Shown one piece after another: positions 11,602-24,500 of a stretch of DNA of 64,000 nucleotides. The translations under genes were made by a program, and so were the position numbers. This DNA is from Amphibalanus amphitrite. Lineage: Eukaryota; Arthropoda; Thecostraca; Balanomorpha; Balanidae. Below the pieces are notes generated by a model. The model saw only the letters and a program-made list of their open reading frames with translations, searched no databases and had not been told where the DNA came from. The stretch is taken from the NCBI RefSeq assembly GCF_019059575.1, contig NW_024881532.1, positions 1,116,001 to 1,180,000 on the forward strand, in the 5' to 3' direction. Position 1 is the first letter of the stretch; every line of letters begins with the position of its first letter.

Positions 11602-11908
11602 CAGCAGGGCTGCGGAGTCGGAGTCGGAGTCGGAGTCGGAGTCGGTCGGAGTCGACAGTTGTGACCGGAGTCGGAGTCGGAGTCGGAGTCGATTTTAGAA
11701 ACCCGAGCCGGAGTCGGAGTCGGAGTCACCGAAAATCTGTCGACTCCGCAGCCCTGCTAGGTCTGCGGAGTCGGAGTCGGGAGTTGGAGTCGGTCGGAGT
11801 CGACAATTCTGCCCGGAGTCGGAGTCGGAGTCGGAGCTGGTTTTTGAAAGCCGGAGTCGGAGTCGGAGTCGGAGTCGCCGAAAATCCATCGACTCCGCAG
11901 CCCTGCTG
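11602..11908 (+). mobile_element. GGAGTC-array element with CAGGGCTGCGG ends
   Basis: Starts CAGCAGGGCTGCGGAGTCG and ends with the exact reverse complement. It consists of two tandem units (about 11605-11756 and 11763-11905), each filled with GGAGTC hexamers and ending GAAAATC-N4-CGACTCCGCAGCCCTG. The CAGGG terminus resembles hAT-type ends, and the neighbouring element at 13137 has the same layout with GGCTCC. I could not see an 8-bp target duplication, perhaps because the element is a dimer. The long open frames across it (Arg-Ser or Arg-Leu repeats) are artefacts. Confidence 0.65.
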
Positions 11909-12249
11909 CAAACAAACAAAAATACTATACAATGTGGGTTAGATTCACAAACATCATCAAGTGTGGAACACAGAGACGAGCAAAACAACATCACATTATC
12001 GCATGCCAGCCCGACCACATTGGAACCGGGTGACCTGCGACCGGAACCTGCGTCTTGCCAGCATACATCACAAAAGCAGGAGGCAGTGTCGTACTGCTTT
12101 GATCCAAAATATGCCATATAACAAATGATATAAACGACCTAAGCTCGGACTAAGCTTATCATTATCAAATCCTTAACATGTAAAAGACGAATGGAAACAT
12201 CGAGTCTCAGACCAGGAGTAGCAACCATCACAGTAGCAACATCACAAAG

Positions 12250-12800
12250 AACACGCGGCATTATCAGACAGCCGTTTTGTTATCGGGCTACAGGCGGCGA
12301 CGGCGTGGTTGCAGACCAGCTGCGAGGTAGCGGCGTGCGGGCAAAAGGCGCGGGCACACCTCCATGTGGCCGTGCGGACAGTGCGCGGTCGACGTCGCAT
12401 AGTGGGCGGCATCGGGCTGTCCCGGGGCCGTCGAAGCCGCACAGGTTGTCGGCGCATGTGGGCGCGCGCGGTCACCACGGCCAGCTGCTCACCACCAGCA
12501 CAGACTGCGCAGCGTCGCCGCTCCGCCGGCCAGAACACGCAGACAACCCTTCTTGCAGTCGCACAACACGTCGCCAAACTCATTCACCTGCCCCACCATG
12601 TTGTTGATGTCACCGAGTCGTTCAAGTTGTGGCTCGTGCCGTCGAGCATGACCTGCCCGATCGGACACGGGTCAGCGGCTTCTGCTCCAGCGAAGTCTTC
12701 ATCTTGGTGACGTCTTGCTGATCTCCACGAAGGCTGAGCAGATGACCTTACCCACAGGGACGGCCGACGTCCTCGCCAGCGACCGCTTGGTTGTGCAGGC
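12250..12800. other. GC-rich island, possible decayed coding sequence
   Basis: This island stands out sharply from the AT-rich intron around it. Minus-strand frames give short protein-like runs (for example MKTSLEQKPLT, then MVGQVNEFGDVLCDCKK) that would need frameshifts to join. I cannot assign a family. It could be a broken retrocopy or simply composition. Confidence 0.25.
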
Positions 12801-13136
12801 CTGCCAGAAAAAGAAAAGCTGTTTGGTGATCTCAAACGATTTTTTTTCTTTATGCAGTGGAACAAAATGGAAAATATGTCATACAACAGGAACTAAAAAA
12901 AGATGCAGCCTAGGTCGTCTAAGAAATGGGTGCAACATTGATAAAATTCTTCCTTGAATGAATTCTACAAATGCTTTTGATAAAATGTGTGGTGATTATA
13001 AGGAGACCACTGTACTATAAAATTGCTCAGGATTCCCTATCTGGACCTGTCAAAAAATCCTGACTGCACACCAACAATGAGCATTAAATCCAAAACCTCT
13101 ACCAGGTACCTAGGGATAATTAAATTCTGATTCAGG

Positions 13137-13995
13137 CAGGGATGCGGAGCCGTGGAAATTTCAGACGGCTCCGGCTCCGGCTCCGGCTCCGGAGAAAAAA
13201 ATCGGCTCCGGCTCCGGCTCCGGCTCCGGGTGAAAAGTTATGGCGGCTCCGGCTCCGGCTCCGGCTCCGAGTAAAATGGTCCGGCTCCGGCGGCTCCGGC
13301 TCCGACTCAGTACATCCCCTACGCAATCAATTAAATACGGGTGGAAGAAAAATTGGATTGGTTATACGCGTTACTCTTTGTCATGACCGGCTCACCGCGT
13401 CCCCGCGCAAACGCACCTCGGAGAGAACTGGCAGAACAAAGGGCTAGGAAGCGATGGCATTGGAAACGCAGTCGCCGCGAATCGGAGTTCAGTGAACCAT
13501 CGTAAGCTGACATCCGTCTCGGCTGCATTGGGGGGGGGGGGGGGGTGAGGGGTGGGGTGTGTGTGGGATGAGACGGTGCTGGGAGTCGCAGTCCACTGCA
13601 CTGGTTTGAAAACAATGGCCGTCACCTGACGACTGGTCCTCATGTTCTGGGGATGCAGTAGACGTGGGGGGGGGGGGGGGGGGGGGCAGGAGAGCAAACA
13701 GGAAGTTGTTTGCGTACTGTGGGATACTGGGGATATTCGGATTTTTTCATTCACTTGATGGCCCATGACGTAAGTACCATATGTTTTGCCTTGTACTGTC
13801 AAACCGAACTAGGTCAATTATTTTTTTTCCTCTTCAAAAAATAAAAAGGAGCCGGAGTCGCCCCCTTTTTTGGCGGCTCCGGCTCCGGCTCCGGGCTATA
13901 TTGTTTCACGGCTCCGGCTCCGGCTCCGGCTCCGGGCAAAATATGCCGGCTCCGGCGGCTCCGGCTCCGACTCCGGCTCCGGCTCCGCATCCCTG
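13137..13995. mobile_element. hAT-like non-autonomous element with GGCTCC arrays
   Basis: Bounded by CAGGGATGCGGAGCC and its reverse complement, and flanked by a perfect 8-bp target duplication GATTCAGG (13129-13136 and 13996-14003), the hallmark of hAT transposition. Both ends carry arrays of the GGCTCC hexamer in the same reading of the plus strand (about 13170-13305 and 13873-13990). The middle contains G runs of 16 (13530-13545) and 21 (13666-13686) bases. There is no transposase. The perfect duplication suggests a fairly recent insertion. Confidence 0.88.
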
Positions 13996-14867
13996 GATTC
14001 AGGAAAATATTTCACATCATACAAATAAAAACCTTTACTATATTGAAACTGAAAATGTGATGCCGATCCAGTGACCTAAGGGTCTCAAAGTATAATAATG
14101 AATTAATCTATTATAAATTTGGTGGTGACTGCCAACTGGCATCTGGCAGCCTAGACCTTGAGGCTTGAAAGTGGCCTTCCTTTTCCGTTGACTCCGATCC
14201 TCCAGATGGAAATGATATAAAGGATCATTTTTATCTTATTTCAAATGAGCCAGTCAGCAAAGTGGCTATCCTGTTTCAGCATTCACACACACAATAGTTG
14301 ACTGTCAGTCTGCCATGCTGTCAGTGTTGTGAAGTAACGAAGGAGTTGAGTTTTGTTGATTATAAATTGTGATGTTATGTAAAGGACTGGAAAATGAATG
14401 TGAAAACTATGGAAACATATTGGCAGAGTATTGTCACTTACTATCAGGACATATGGATAGAGAATACATTCAAATTAATAAGAAATGCCAAATATCAAGG
14501 TACTCAATCACTGATAGCAGTGGACTATCATATGTTTTAATGTCAATTATATGAAAGTTAAGACTGAAACTACCTTTTACTGCATCATACCTAATGAAAA
14601 ATTGTGTGAAGAAAACATTCACAGCCTCTTTGAAGCACTTAGACCACTAAAAAACAAAAATTTTCACGTAAATATGTTGTGTCTCTTTCCCTCAAAACAT
14701 CATATCGGATGGCGCCACTTTCGTCGACAGTTACTTATCTGCACGCAAATCGAGGAAAACGTGAATTGATTGACGTTTACGTGTTTCCAAATTTAAAATC
14801 ACAGCATATTCAAACCTTTCAGTGTACCTTTTAACATCTAAATATAACTAAAACGATAAAAACTTAC

Positions 14868-14940
14868 CTTCAACACAAGGACGACGACAACCACGCGACC
14901 GGAGACGTCGCGACGAAATAAACAAACGGCGCCGCCAAAT
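14868..14940 (-). other. Vha13: Probable 5' UTR exon of V-ATPase G
   Basis: The coding exon of V-ATPase G continues upstream to a good acceptor at 9660 with no further ATG, so a non-coding first exon is expected. The best candidate ends at 14868 with GTTGAAG|GTAAGT on the minus strand. It is preceded by a short GC/CpG-rich stretch (14880-14935) unlike the AT-rich surroundings. The upstream limit is a guess. The implied 5.2-kb first intron holds most of the repeats at 10.2-14.0 kb. Confidence 0.5.
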
Positions 14941-15322
14941 GAAAAATATTCTCCGATATGGGTGATGTGAAATTGAGTCGCAATCATTTTGGGTAGTATG
15001 AAAAATGCTCTTTCAAACAGAACCCTAGTAAAAAACGTGAATGGACAAAAAATAACTTTTATTTCGACATAAATATTGGCCTGTTTTTAAGGCATCCTGG
15101 TATGCTGTAAGATTTCGACCTAGAAATTGGTGTTCCCCCAATCATTGAACCTTGAGCAGTGAAAAATATGAAAGCCTAATCTGTTTTGCATCATTAGTGA
15201 ATCTCCTAGGGTGTTGCCATTTCTCCCTAGGTGTTGCGAGTTGCTTTTGCAAAACGTGTTCCTGAAACGGCTCAATTTTTTGAGCCCTCAGCATTACGCC
15301 TATGGGAGCCTCTGACGTCACA

Positions 15323-15383
15323 CGCTCAATATTTTGAGCGCTCAATAATTTGAGCTTTTCCCCCTTGTGCGTGGGACTGATAT
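15323..15383 (-). repeat. Right 61-bp terminal-type inverted repeat
   Basis: Partner of 10865-10925, ending GTGGGACTGATAT. It holds palindromes at 15324 and 15340, with a third just inside at 15270. A TA flank is possible at both outer edges, but the ATAT/GATAT context makes a target duplication hard to prove. Confidence 0.8.
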
Positions 15384-16457
15384 CGTCTGTCAAGTACCTA
15401 CCTAAGAGACAGACGCTGATAACTGAAGTGTTCTGTGTCTTTATATCTATGGTTCTGCTACTGACAAATATCTTAGGATCCAGAGGTCAAGTGGCATTCA
15501 CAAAATTCGTGCCCACCTAGCTTACACGTACACCTAAGCATCAGAGGACATGTCAATATTGGATAGGTAATATAAGCGATTCTGAACATCGACGTTCGTA
15601 AAATCCGTTTATACTTAATTTTAGGTATGTTTCTTAAAGCTTGTCCACTTATAGGATAAGAATAATCGCGATAAACACTCACAGCGGCCACAGATATCCA
15701 GAGATCACAAAACAAACGAAGCGAACGAAACAATCGTCGGTGTTTCAGACTAAATATTGGTAGCAAATTTCCTACTATCCTTAGTAGAGAACTCACAAAA
15801 GTGCTAGTACTAAATTCACACAGCAATTGTTCATAGGTATCACAATTTATTCTCATCCTAAAATGTTTTGGAAAGGCCTTTTGAGTGTTTAGGAAAAGTT
15901 AGGATGGAATTGCTTTTGAGAATCATGAATAAAAACCGTAAAAACCTAAGTTAAATATATAGTTTTAGTATGTTTTCCCTAGTATAAGAACTGTGCGCCA
16001 GAATCGTAATTTTAGTCACATGACAGCAGACAAAAGTTTCACGTGAGTGAATATCGTGAATATTTACTCATAAATCCGAGTTAAAAACCTGTCGTAGAAA
16101 ATAATTATTTTAGTTATCGGTCATGCATTCTATTTTAATAATTTTAATATGTAAAGAAACCTTCAATCAATGAACAATGAACGGAGCAATTTATTCAATA
16201 GCCTGTAGGAAATCCGTTACTAAATCGTGAACAGGCGTAAATAGTGTTATCTGGCGGAAGTCGCATCCTGTATCATTGTGTTACATTTTGTTATTTGTAT
16301 TTGATGATTTGATCATTATATGGCATTGGGTTACGATTTGTGGTAAGAAGTATGGGTTAATGATTTTTTTGTGATTGGTAGAGCTAAAATTTTAGGGCCT
16401 CAGAGCTGAACGGATAGGATACCTAATACCTATGCCTTCCATATACCTTCACAGGAT
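15384..16457. other. AT-rich intergenic stretch
   Basis: This lies between the inferred V-ATPase G promoter and the MITE at 16458. A minus-strand frame at 15473-15856 has no recognisable domain and no splice context. I see nothing else to support. Confidence 0.5.
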
Positions 16458-16607
16458 CAGTAGCGGCGGAAAACCAAAAGTCGGGGCACTGCCGACTTTT
16501 GGTCTCATTCTTTCCATGCAACGCCCTTAGTGCCAATGTTAAAATACCAAAATTAAAGGGGGCACCCGGCACAGTGCCCCGGTGCCCTCCCCGTTCCGCC
16601 GCCTATG
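16458..16607 (+). mobile_element. hAT-like MITE (150 bp), intact
   Basis: Starts CAGTAGCGGCGGAA and ends TTCCGCCGCCTATG. The 8-bp target duplication CACAGGAT is perfect on both sides (16450-16457 and 16608-16615). The inside is shared with the copies at 3563 and 46367 (GCCGACTTTTGGT, CATTCTTTCCATGCAACGCC). It is too short to code for anything, so it must be mobilised in trans. Confidence 0.9.
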
Positions 16608-16615
16608 CACAGGAT

Positions 16616-17783
16616 GCCCAGAGAAAGGAACGCCGCCTCCCTCCCAAATCTTCAATTCCAAAAATTTCGGTTTTCAATTCCAACTTTTTATAATAATTGT
16701 TCAGCATTCTTCCATTCTAGATACACGGTAAATTTTCATTGGTTTTGGGCGCTCCAGGGATGGGGATCAGATCATTGCTCCAGATTTGCTCCGCACTCAA
16801 ACGCCCCATTTCTACGACTTGACCTCCGCCCTCCGCACTCGGCACTAGTCAGGCAGGAATACAAGAAACAAAGACGGTCGCAAGAGTTTTTGCGTGTTCG
16901 CAGCAATCAGAAACAAAGCGTCTCAACATGGTCACTCGTTTGATATAGCGTTTTTCGACAATATACCTGGCCAGTAGGTTTGTTGCTCTCACCACCGTAT
17001 ATAACTGTAGTTTATTCAACACCAAAACTGATGGAGCGTTTTCTGACAAAGCATCTCGGAAAATAAACTTATGCCAGATAAACAGTCGATAAAATCAAGA
17101 AGACGCATCAAGTGAATGTTTCCGCGCATCGCACGTTGAACATTTTGAGACATTTTTAAAGAGGAACTGGGAAGGTTACAGCCGCCACGGTCACCCACCA
17201 CCAGCTCAATACGATTGAGCACGTGGTGCTCAGTGAGTCGCCGCGCCCGGATCTGCGCCATGAACACAGCGAACGAAGGGCTACCTTAGGTCGTTGTCGC
17301 CGCACCGACTCACGACGAGGCCTTCCCACTGTGGGACAGTGAATGCGTGACGAGACTAGATACTAGTCAACCGTGTGCAAACACTCCGACGCGCGATGGT
17401 GACGTGCACAACAGTATGAGCATAGTGCACGCCGAAAGGAAGATATCGGTTCATTTAATAATACTGGCGATCGAACTACTAAGTACAGGGCGTCTCTCCG
17501 CACGGTATCGTCGATGGTGGATCGGGGGAAAATGCTAAGTCATGTGAAAAATAACGTCTAACTATTCCTAGTCATTGTAAATGAGCTGTAGAGTTCAACT
17601 TTTTCGAACTTAAACGTCCTCGTATACACACGCACAAAACATGGACCTTTTCCTCAAAACTAGAAGACACATTCGAAAAACGAACACTTTCGGAATTATT
17701 CTATCAAATGGAGATGAAAATGTATATTTTCACATATGCATACCTATGGTAACAACGGGTTTTACCAAAAGGCTAAAATGATT
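16616..17783. other. Intergenic stretch downstream of GPCPD1
   Basis: No gene is recognised and no domain is seen in any frame. The composition is mixed, with a moderately GC-rich patch at 17180-17300. Confidence 0.5.
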
Positions 17784-17789
17784 TTTATT
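17784..17789 (-). terminator. Candidate poly(A) signal of GPCPD1
   Basis: AATAAA on the minus strand about 420 nt after the GPCPD1 stop codon. A reasonable 3' UTR length; the cleavage site is not determinable here. Confidence 0.4.
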
Positions 17790-18208
17790 GATGCGGTATT
17801 CACATCAACACGTTAAATCCAGCAGTATCATAATATATTTCTTATCCGAAAAGGTCAAGGTCCGGTAGAATAAAAGTATTTCAACTTAACCTAAATCATA
17901 AATTTCCATCACTCAAACGGGACTTTGATCATATTCAGGACAACCTTAGCGGGACACTTTGGACGTGTCCTTTCATGGTTACCTTATCAGCGCTCGGGCT
18001 CGTGTTTCAGCGACACCACGGTCCGCACGTCCCAAGTAGCAGAACATCTTATATTCTAAAATAGTCTATAGAACACTGCTCGGCAGCGGCGGATGACCCG
18101 TCCCTCCCGTCACACGGGCGGGTAAGGGCGGGTAGGCGGGTCGGGTCACAGAATAGGCTCTATCGCCCCAAGCAGCTGGTGTCTGGCCTGCACGGCCGGC
18201 TAGCTGCT

Positions 18209-18556
18209 CTAGGGCACCTCGGAGATGGGCGGAAAGTGCAGCTCGGGCCTGCCCTTGCCGGTGGCGGTGCGCGGCGCCTCCTCGGCCGAGGCGTCGCTGC
18301 CGTTGTCCGAGTCGGCCAGCGCCATGTCCTTGGCCTGGCGCGCCTCCATCAGGAAGATGCTCTCCTTGTTGTCCTTCTCGCAGTAGCGGTCCATGCGGTC
18401 GTAGATGATGCCGTCGCAGCCCTGCGCCTTGAGGTAGCGGATCGTGTCCGAGTTGGCGTTGTCGTCGCCCCAGCAGAACACCACCAGACCCTTGGCCTGG
18501 GCGCTCTTGATGTACTCGGGCTGCTTCAGCAGCACCCCAGAAAAGACGTCCACGCC
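18209..18556 (-). CDS. GPCPD1: GPCPD1 coding exon 11 (C-terminus)
   Basis: Encodes the last barrel strands (AKGLVVFCWGDDNANS, GCDGIIYDRMDRY) and an acidic Asp/Ser/Ala tail. Ends in TAG. Acceptor CGGCAG. Confidence 0.94.
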   Translation of the reverse strand, partial: GVDVFSGVLLKQPEYIKSAQAKGLVVFCWGDDNANSDTIRYLKAQGCDGIIYDRMDRYCEKDNKESIFLMEARQAKDMALADSDNGSDASAEEAPRTATGKGRPELHFPPISEVP

Positions 18557-21500
18557 CTGCCGACCACCAGACCGGTTAGATGTTGAACTGAAGCTGTTCA
18601 AACGGTGAATCATCCCTAATCACCATATCTATTCGCGTGTCTTAGCATCCACCAACTCTTCATTACCAGTATCTAGCGGCAGAGCGCACCCAAACCCAGT
18701 GACACCCCTCCATCCCCCCGTATCTGAGGTCATGCTACTCCCAGGCAAAGAAACTTCCTTCATCCCAAGAGGATACTCCCTCTCATTCACACAGGTCACG
18801 GAGCCCTTCCTCCCCTCACCAGTATCTGAGCGGAGCGCGCCCGGACACAGAGGCCCTCCTCCCCCTCACCAGTATCTGAGCGGAGCGCGCGAACAGCTGC
18901 GCCATGTCCAGGCTCTGGCAGCGGGTGTCCTTGTACGGCGGCCACTGGTCAGTCTCGCCCTGGGTCAGGAACAGCACCGGGTAGCGGTTCTGCTTCAGAC
19001 GCAACATGGTGCAGATATCCGGGTGGAAGCACGAGAAGATGATCTTGCGCGTGCCCGAGTGCTCGAGCACCACCTTCAGGATGTGGTCGATGTAGCTGTT
19101 CAGCTCGAATGGGTGGCACAGCTCGAACGAGCCATCCTGGAAATCCATCAAGTGGGTTAGCAAGAGTTTAGATTTAGGGATGTGGGCGAAAATATGCTGT
19201 ACGATACAGTCGACAGCTGCTCAACTTACAATGCAAAATACTACTGCAGCTGTTACTACGTTAAAAACCGGCCAAAACCTCCATGTTTGCATCACCACCA
19301 ACAACATCGACAGATATCCAACGTGTGACAACGATCGGCTGACAGCCCATTACCTGCAGCTGCATGGTCCACTTGATCTCGATGTTGAAGCCGAGGTGCG
19401 GGTCCAGGCTCTCCATGGCTAGCTGCAGGGTGGGGAACGGCTGGTTGTCCTCCAGCAAGTCGTTCTCCAGGTGCAGAGAGCCCATCTTGCCCTCCTCGAT
19501 ATTGTACACCTGCAAACACAGACATGCATTCACCAAAGATAAGACAGTGTGAGTTCAGCATTAGAAACCGTGAGCTTTTGTCGCAAGCAGCGAGCCAGCT
19601 ATTCCCCATATCCTAAACTTCTCGCGGCTAGAACATGTTGCATACAATATCACCATGCGTCCCAGAGGGGAGTTTCCCGGCGTTGCACGCTGAGTCAGGC
19701 CCACCTTGAGCTGCTGCAGCTGGGCGTACTCCAGATCCTTGAGCGGCACCGTCAGCAAGTGGTGGTCGTCGATGACGTCCTTCTTCCGCAGCGCGATACC
19801 CACGTGGAAGTCGTGGTAGATGAGCGGCACCATGTCCTTACTCAGCTGAATGTCAAACTCGACGAAGTCGGCTCCGTGCTCCATCGCCTGCTTCAGTGAG
19901 GCAATGGTGTTCTCACGGATATTGGCACATGCTTCAGGCCTGCAGAGGAAGCAGCTCACCTTAACCGGATGCCACAGTCATCCTCTGAGCTAGAGCACAG
20001 TCCCAGAGCCCAGCGGCTACATAGCCCAACACAGCACTCTCCATCTTGCCGGGTCGTTACTTACTTGTGTGTGAACGAGTTGCCGGCGCCGCGGTGGCCC
20101 ACGTCCAGGCCGCGCCACGTCTCGCGCCAGTAGCGGGAGTAAGAGTTCTCCATCATACACTGGGCCTCCTCCATCGGACGCACCAGCAGGTAGTCCACTG
20201 CCCGACAGGAGCGGTTAGAGTAGACCGAAAGGTAAGGGCCCAAACGGAACTCTGGACAACTGACAGTCATCAGATTCAAAACGACGTGTTTCAGCTTTTC
20301 TTAAATCATATTCTTAAGTCACCGGAGGATGCCCTCCGGTGAAGTCTGAGCAAACTGACCACCCGTGACCAAAGCCTATGCCGGGCGCTGCAGTGGTGCC
20401 AGTCTGCTTGTAGCGCAACCCTTGACATAGGCCTACACCAGCAGCCCACTGATGATGTTTTTGCGCAGTGCTGTCACCTGTGAGCTGCCCAATCGGCTGC
20501 TGGCTGGTGCCGTTGATGGGCATGCTGACGGTGCCGTTGGTCTGTTTCAGGTTGTTGGGCAGGATGTGGCAGAAGCCGATGTGCTCCGCTGACTCGCCGT
20601 CTGTGTTCTCGGCAGAGTACAGGTCCACCATGTAGGCCTGTTGACGGGCGGGGGGGGGGGGGGGGGTCAGCGTGGTTCGGCAGGGACTGGCCTGGCCAAG
20701 GCCAACACCCGACACTGTGGGACACAGGGAACATATGGCAGAGGCGCTGAAAATGGGATAAATACCATCCACACATAAAATGACACAGGTTACGACCCCG
20801 ACACAGCGTCCGGTTCCACCGACACGTCTTCCCTAAGCAGCTACTCCAGGTGGCCAGGAATCTCCTGAAATGTACGGCATCGATACACGAACAGGTGACG
20901 CGGAAATAAACAGCAAGTGCGTAGAGAAGCATGCCTTGTAGGAGGAGAGCAAGGCTTCATTTTAGGTCCACATATTTTAATTGCGTTCTTACGACACATG
21001 AACAACGGCACACAAAATAAAATCATCCGACAACTTGCACCCCCTAGTTCTTAAGCTGATCACATAGATGTGTGTGAATAACAAAAAAAAAAGCAATCCG
21101 CAGTGATACGTGCGCTTACATTTCTCCTTTGTTTCTCTCAAAAGGCAATATTGAAGCTATAAGCCAGTGCCACAAAATAAGGCAGACCGTACACTGACAG
21201 TACTCCGCGTTTGCTCTCATAAAGATGATATCCTTTCATCTATGTTTGTGCTGTAAACGCTCAAGCTATCAACAGCCAACTTTTGATACGCACCACTTCT
21301 ACTGTTGGTCAATGAATACATCAACCCCTCCACAAGACACCTTTCTACTCAGATCTATGTCATAATAACAATCCGATACGGCAAAGCTAACATACGCCGA
21401 TTGTTCAAATAAGCGAATTCTGTCGAACACAGTTTGCTCCATTTGAGAAAGGACTGCGAATATTAGCGAGTTCAAGACACTACTGCTCGTTGTCTTCCCT

Positions 21501-24500
21501 AGCTTGTACTTCGCGCAATGTGTGCATATACCAGCCAACATGATCGCAAAACCGAAATCTAAGTCAAACAGAAGCACTGTTATCAGAAGCGAAGCTCAGA
21601 GTTCGTGGTCCTTACCTAGTAGTCCGATATATGTCAGACACATCTGGCTTGCGAGTGTGTTCGACCAGGCATGCTGTAGACACCAGGGTGCAATCACGTC
21701 CACCAGCCTGCGGCCACACAGGCCTGCCTGCCTCTCCACACAACAGAGCAACTACCCAGGGGCGTCGCCTTACACGGTGGGCCTCTGCACCCTTCTCAGC
21801 GCTCAGCCCGGTACCGAATCAGCACCTCAGACGACCGATCAGCGCTTGGGGGGCGACCGCTGCCAAGTCACCAGTCTTGTCGGGACCGGCCGGTCGGCGC
21901 CCCTCGCCCCGTGTCATATCAATGGCCTTCCGAGAGGTCAGGTCAGGCTTTGGTGTCAGGTCAGGCTCTGATGTCAGATCGCTCTCTCCAAGTCTTAGTC
22001 GCAACCCACTGTTGCTGCTGCACCGCGTAGCTGCTGATGCTGCTGCTGCCAAAGTGCTGTGTTAACAATGCACGCCTCCCGCGCCTGTAACAAGCGCTGC
22101 GGGCAGCATCTCTGCGGGAATCGAAACAGGGTGGTTAGCGCCTCGCCAGCGGACAGCTGCAGGACAGACGGGCACGGGGACAGGCACGGCAGGCGCGAGG
22201 ACAAACCACCCTCCGCGGACAGCCGTCTCGGCCGGACCCCGCGCGGCGCCGGCGCTCAGCGGCACGCACAGCGACCCAAACGGCAGACGGCGACACCACC
22301 CAACTCGGACCGACAGTTCGCCTGCGGGCCACACTCAGATCGATACAGCCTTGGCCGAAAGCGCGCCTCGCACCGGACACCGAAATAGCGCTCTGTTCCT
22401 GGTGTTCGTAACAATGATACACATGCTGTCATTGATCGTACGGTAACTGAACGCGAGCACCATAGGGCCCGAACCGGCAGGGCAAGCGAAGACAAACAGC
22501 ATTGTGGTGACCAACACTCACTGCCGCTGCCGTCGGTGCAAGCACCCGTCGCCATTCACGCACACAGCATTCGCGCGCGCGGCCCACCACTCACGATCGT
22601 CTCGGGTTTCAGCATCTGGCACTGGAAGGTGAAGAAGTCTCCCTCCTCGTACACTCGGCCAAACTGCTGCTGGCGCTGGAAAAAGTTTTCGCCCTCCTTC
22701 ATGACCTGCAGGACAAAGCCGGTCAGTGACACCAGTCGTGAAAGCCACTCACAGACACCAGTTACTTAACTAATTCGGTGACGAAGTTTGGGTTAAAACT
22801 TAAGAGTGTTCAGACTAAGTTGGTTAACGGTGCCCACTGCCCATCTAGTTCGTTGGGACATTGACGTCAACCCCAAAGAGTTGAAGCTTCATCCATCTTT
22901 CAATTTCAATATGCCTTTAGCAATGAGGTTATGGTGTTTTCTGCGACGAAAGGAAGCTGGGAAAACAGCTAGGAGAGATACGCCAAGACATGTCCACATT
23001 TGAATCCGCTTTTTCAAGTTACAAGATTTTCTTGGCACCCGGCACAAGCATTGGCCACATTGGCGTTGCCCGTTCAAGACACAAAACTAGCGCCCATGCA
23101 CAGACGGTTATCAATCTCCAGCCGCACAGGACTCATTGGGCTGGCGAACACTGCCTAGGGTGGATGGAATGCTGCAGTCGCCGGGCAGACCCCTAATTTC
23201 GTGACTAGCAGCTCGTTGGCCACCGGCCAGTCATTCCGACCATGACCTTGACTGAGCTTTGCAACAGGGCAGCTTCGTTCGCCTCCTCGGTCACAAGAAA
23301 GAGGGCGAAGAATATAGACCATGAGGGGCAGTGTTTTAAGCATTTCATATTCGGGTATATTTTGGGGCTTGAATTTCTGACCGCGGTACAATTTATCTGC
23401 ACCTCAATGAACATCTTCCACTCATTAGTTACCAAGTACTTTATGTGACTGCCCCGCATTATCCAATGCTGTTAATCCGAATGTCAAAGACACACGTCAT
23501 GCTTGACTCTAGCATAGAGCATACAACACATGTCAAAGAAAAAAAAACTCGCATATGGCGTCGGTAACGTGGAAGCAATGAGCGCCAAAACGTCTCATCA
23601 AAACAAGGTACCCTCTGACTCTTTGATCCAAAGTTAGCCCAGCGGCACCTCAGATGACTTGGCCAAGGTCGTGTGCACGTCAGCGCTCTCGGCCGTTTGG
23701 GGGTTCAGGCCGCTGGCAGTTTTTCAACCGGAGTCGGTGGCTCACAAGTGTCGGTGGGAGAGGAGAGGCAGTCGGCCGCCCCTCCGCGGCCAGGTGCCAA
23801 GTGGCCGTCCGGGGCGACCCGGGGGCGGGGGCGGGGAGAAGGGGGCAGGTGAGTGACCTCCGCGCCGGGCGGCCGACGGACCCAGCCAGAGACTGAGACT
23901 CGGCCAGCGCCGGACAGCCAGCCAGTGGGCTTGGCAGAGCGCCGCGAAGCAAGGGATAGCCGGCGGCAGGGGACGGGCTAAGGTTGGATAAATGTGTGGT
24001 TTTAATTATTTTTTTTTTTATGTGCGAAAGACATCTTCAGCTGTTCAGTAAGTATTCAAAAAGTTTAGCGACACAGCGCTATCAAATACTTAGCCCACAC
24101 CTGATTCACCGATAGCACCGATATTTCAAAGTTAATCGTGCCGCAGGGAGGCGAAGAAACGGTTCTCCCGGATCTGCGGCTTTTCTCTGTTGCCGGCCCG
24201 AACCTTAAGTACTCTGGACCTGAGCTGCTCTATCCTATGTCATTCTGATTTCGTGACATTCCCAATCTCATTTCAGAATGGCACGATCATTGGTAATCTT
24301 AAATAGGTAAACAAGTGCTAAATGACGGAGTCTTTTTAGAACCCACCGTCACAGAGTAAAGAAACGGGCATATCACCCGACCACAAACTAGTAGAGCAGT
24401 GAATCATGCATAGCGTTCACTGAATCAAACTGTAGGAACGCAATAATAGGTTCAGTTGTCCTTCCGCGCTCCTCTATCCCAGTCTGCAAGTCACGGGGGC

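Noticed and set aside
11550..12117. Arg-Ser / Arg-Leu repeat proteins resembling SR proteins
   Set aside because: They are translations of GGAGTC hexamers inside a transposon with inverted ends; all frames give dipeptide repeats.
13132..14074. Arg-Leu and Ala-Pro repeat frames
   Set aside because: Translations of GGCTCC arrays within the hAT-like element.
18080..18100. CAGCGGCGGATGACC, similar to a hAT-like MITE end
   Set aside because: No body, partner end or target duplication; a chance match in the GPCPD1 3' UTR.
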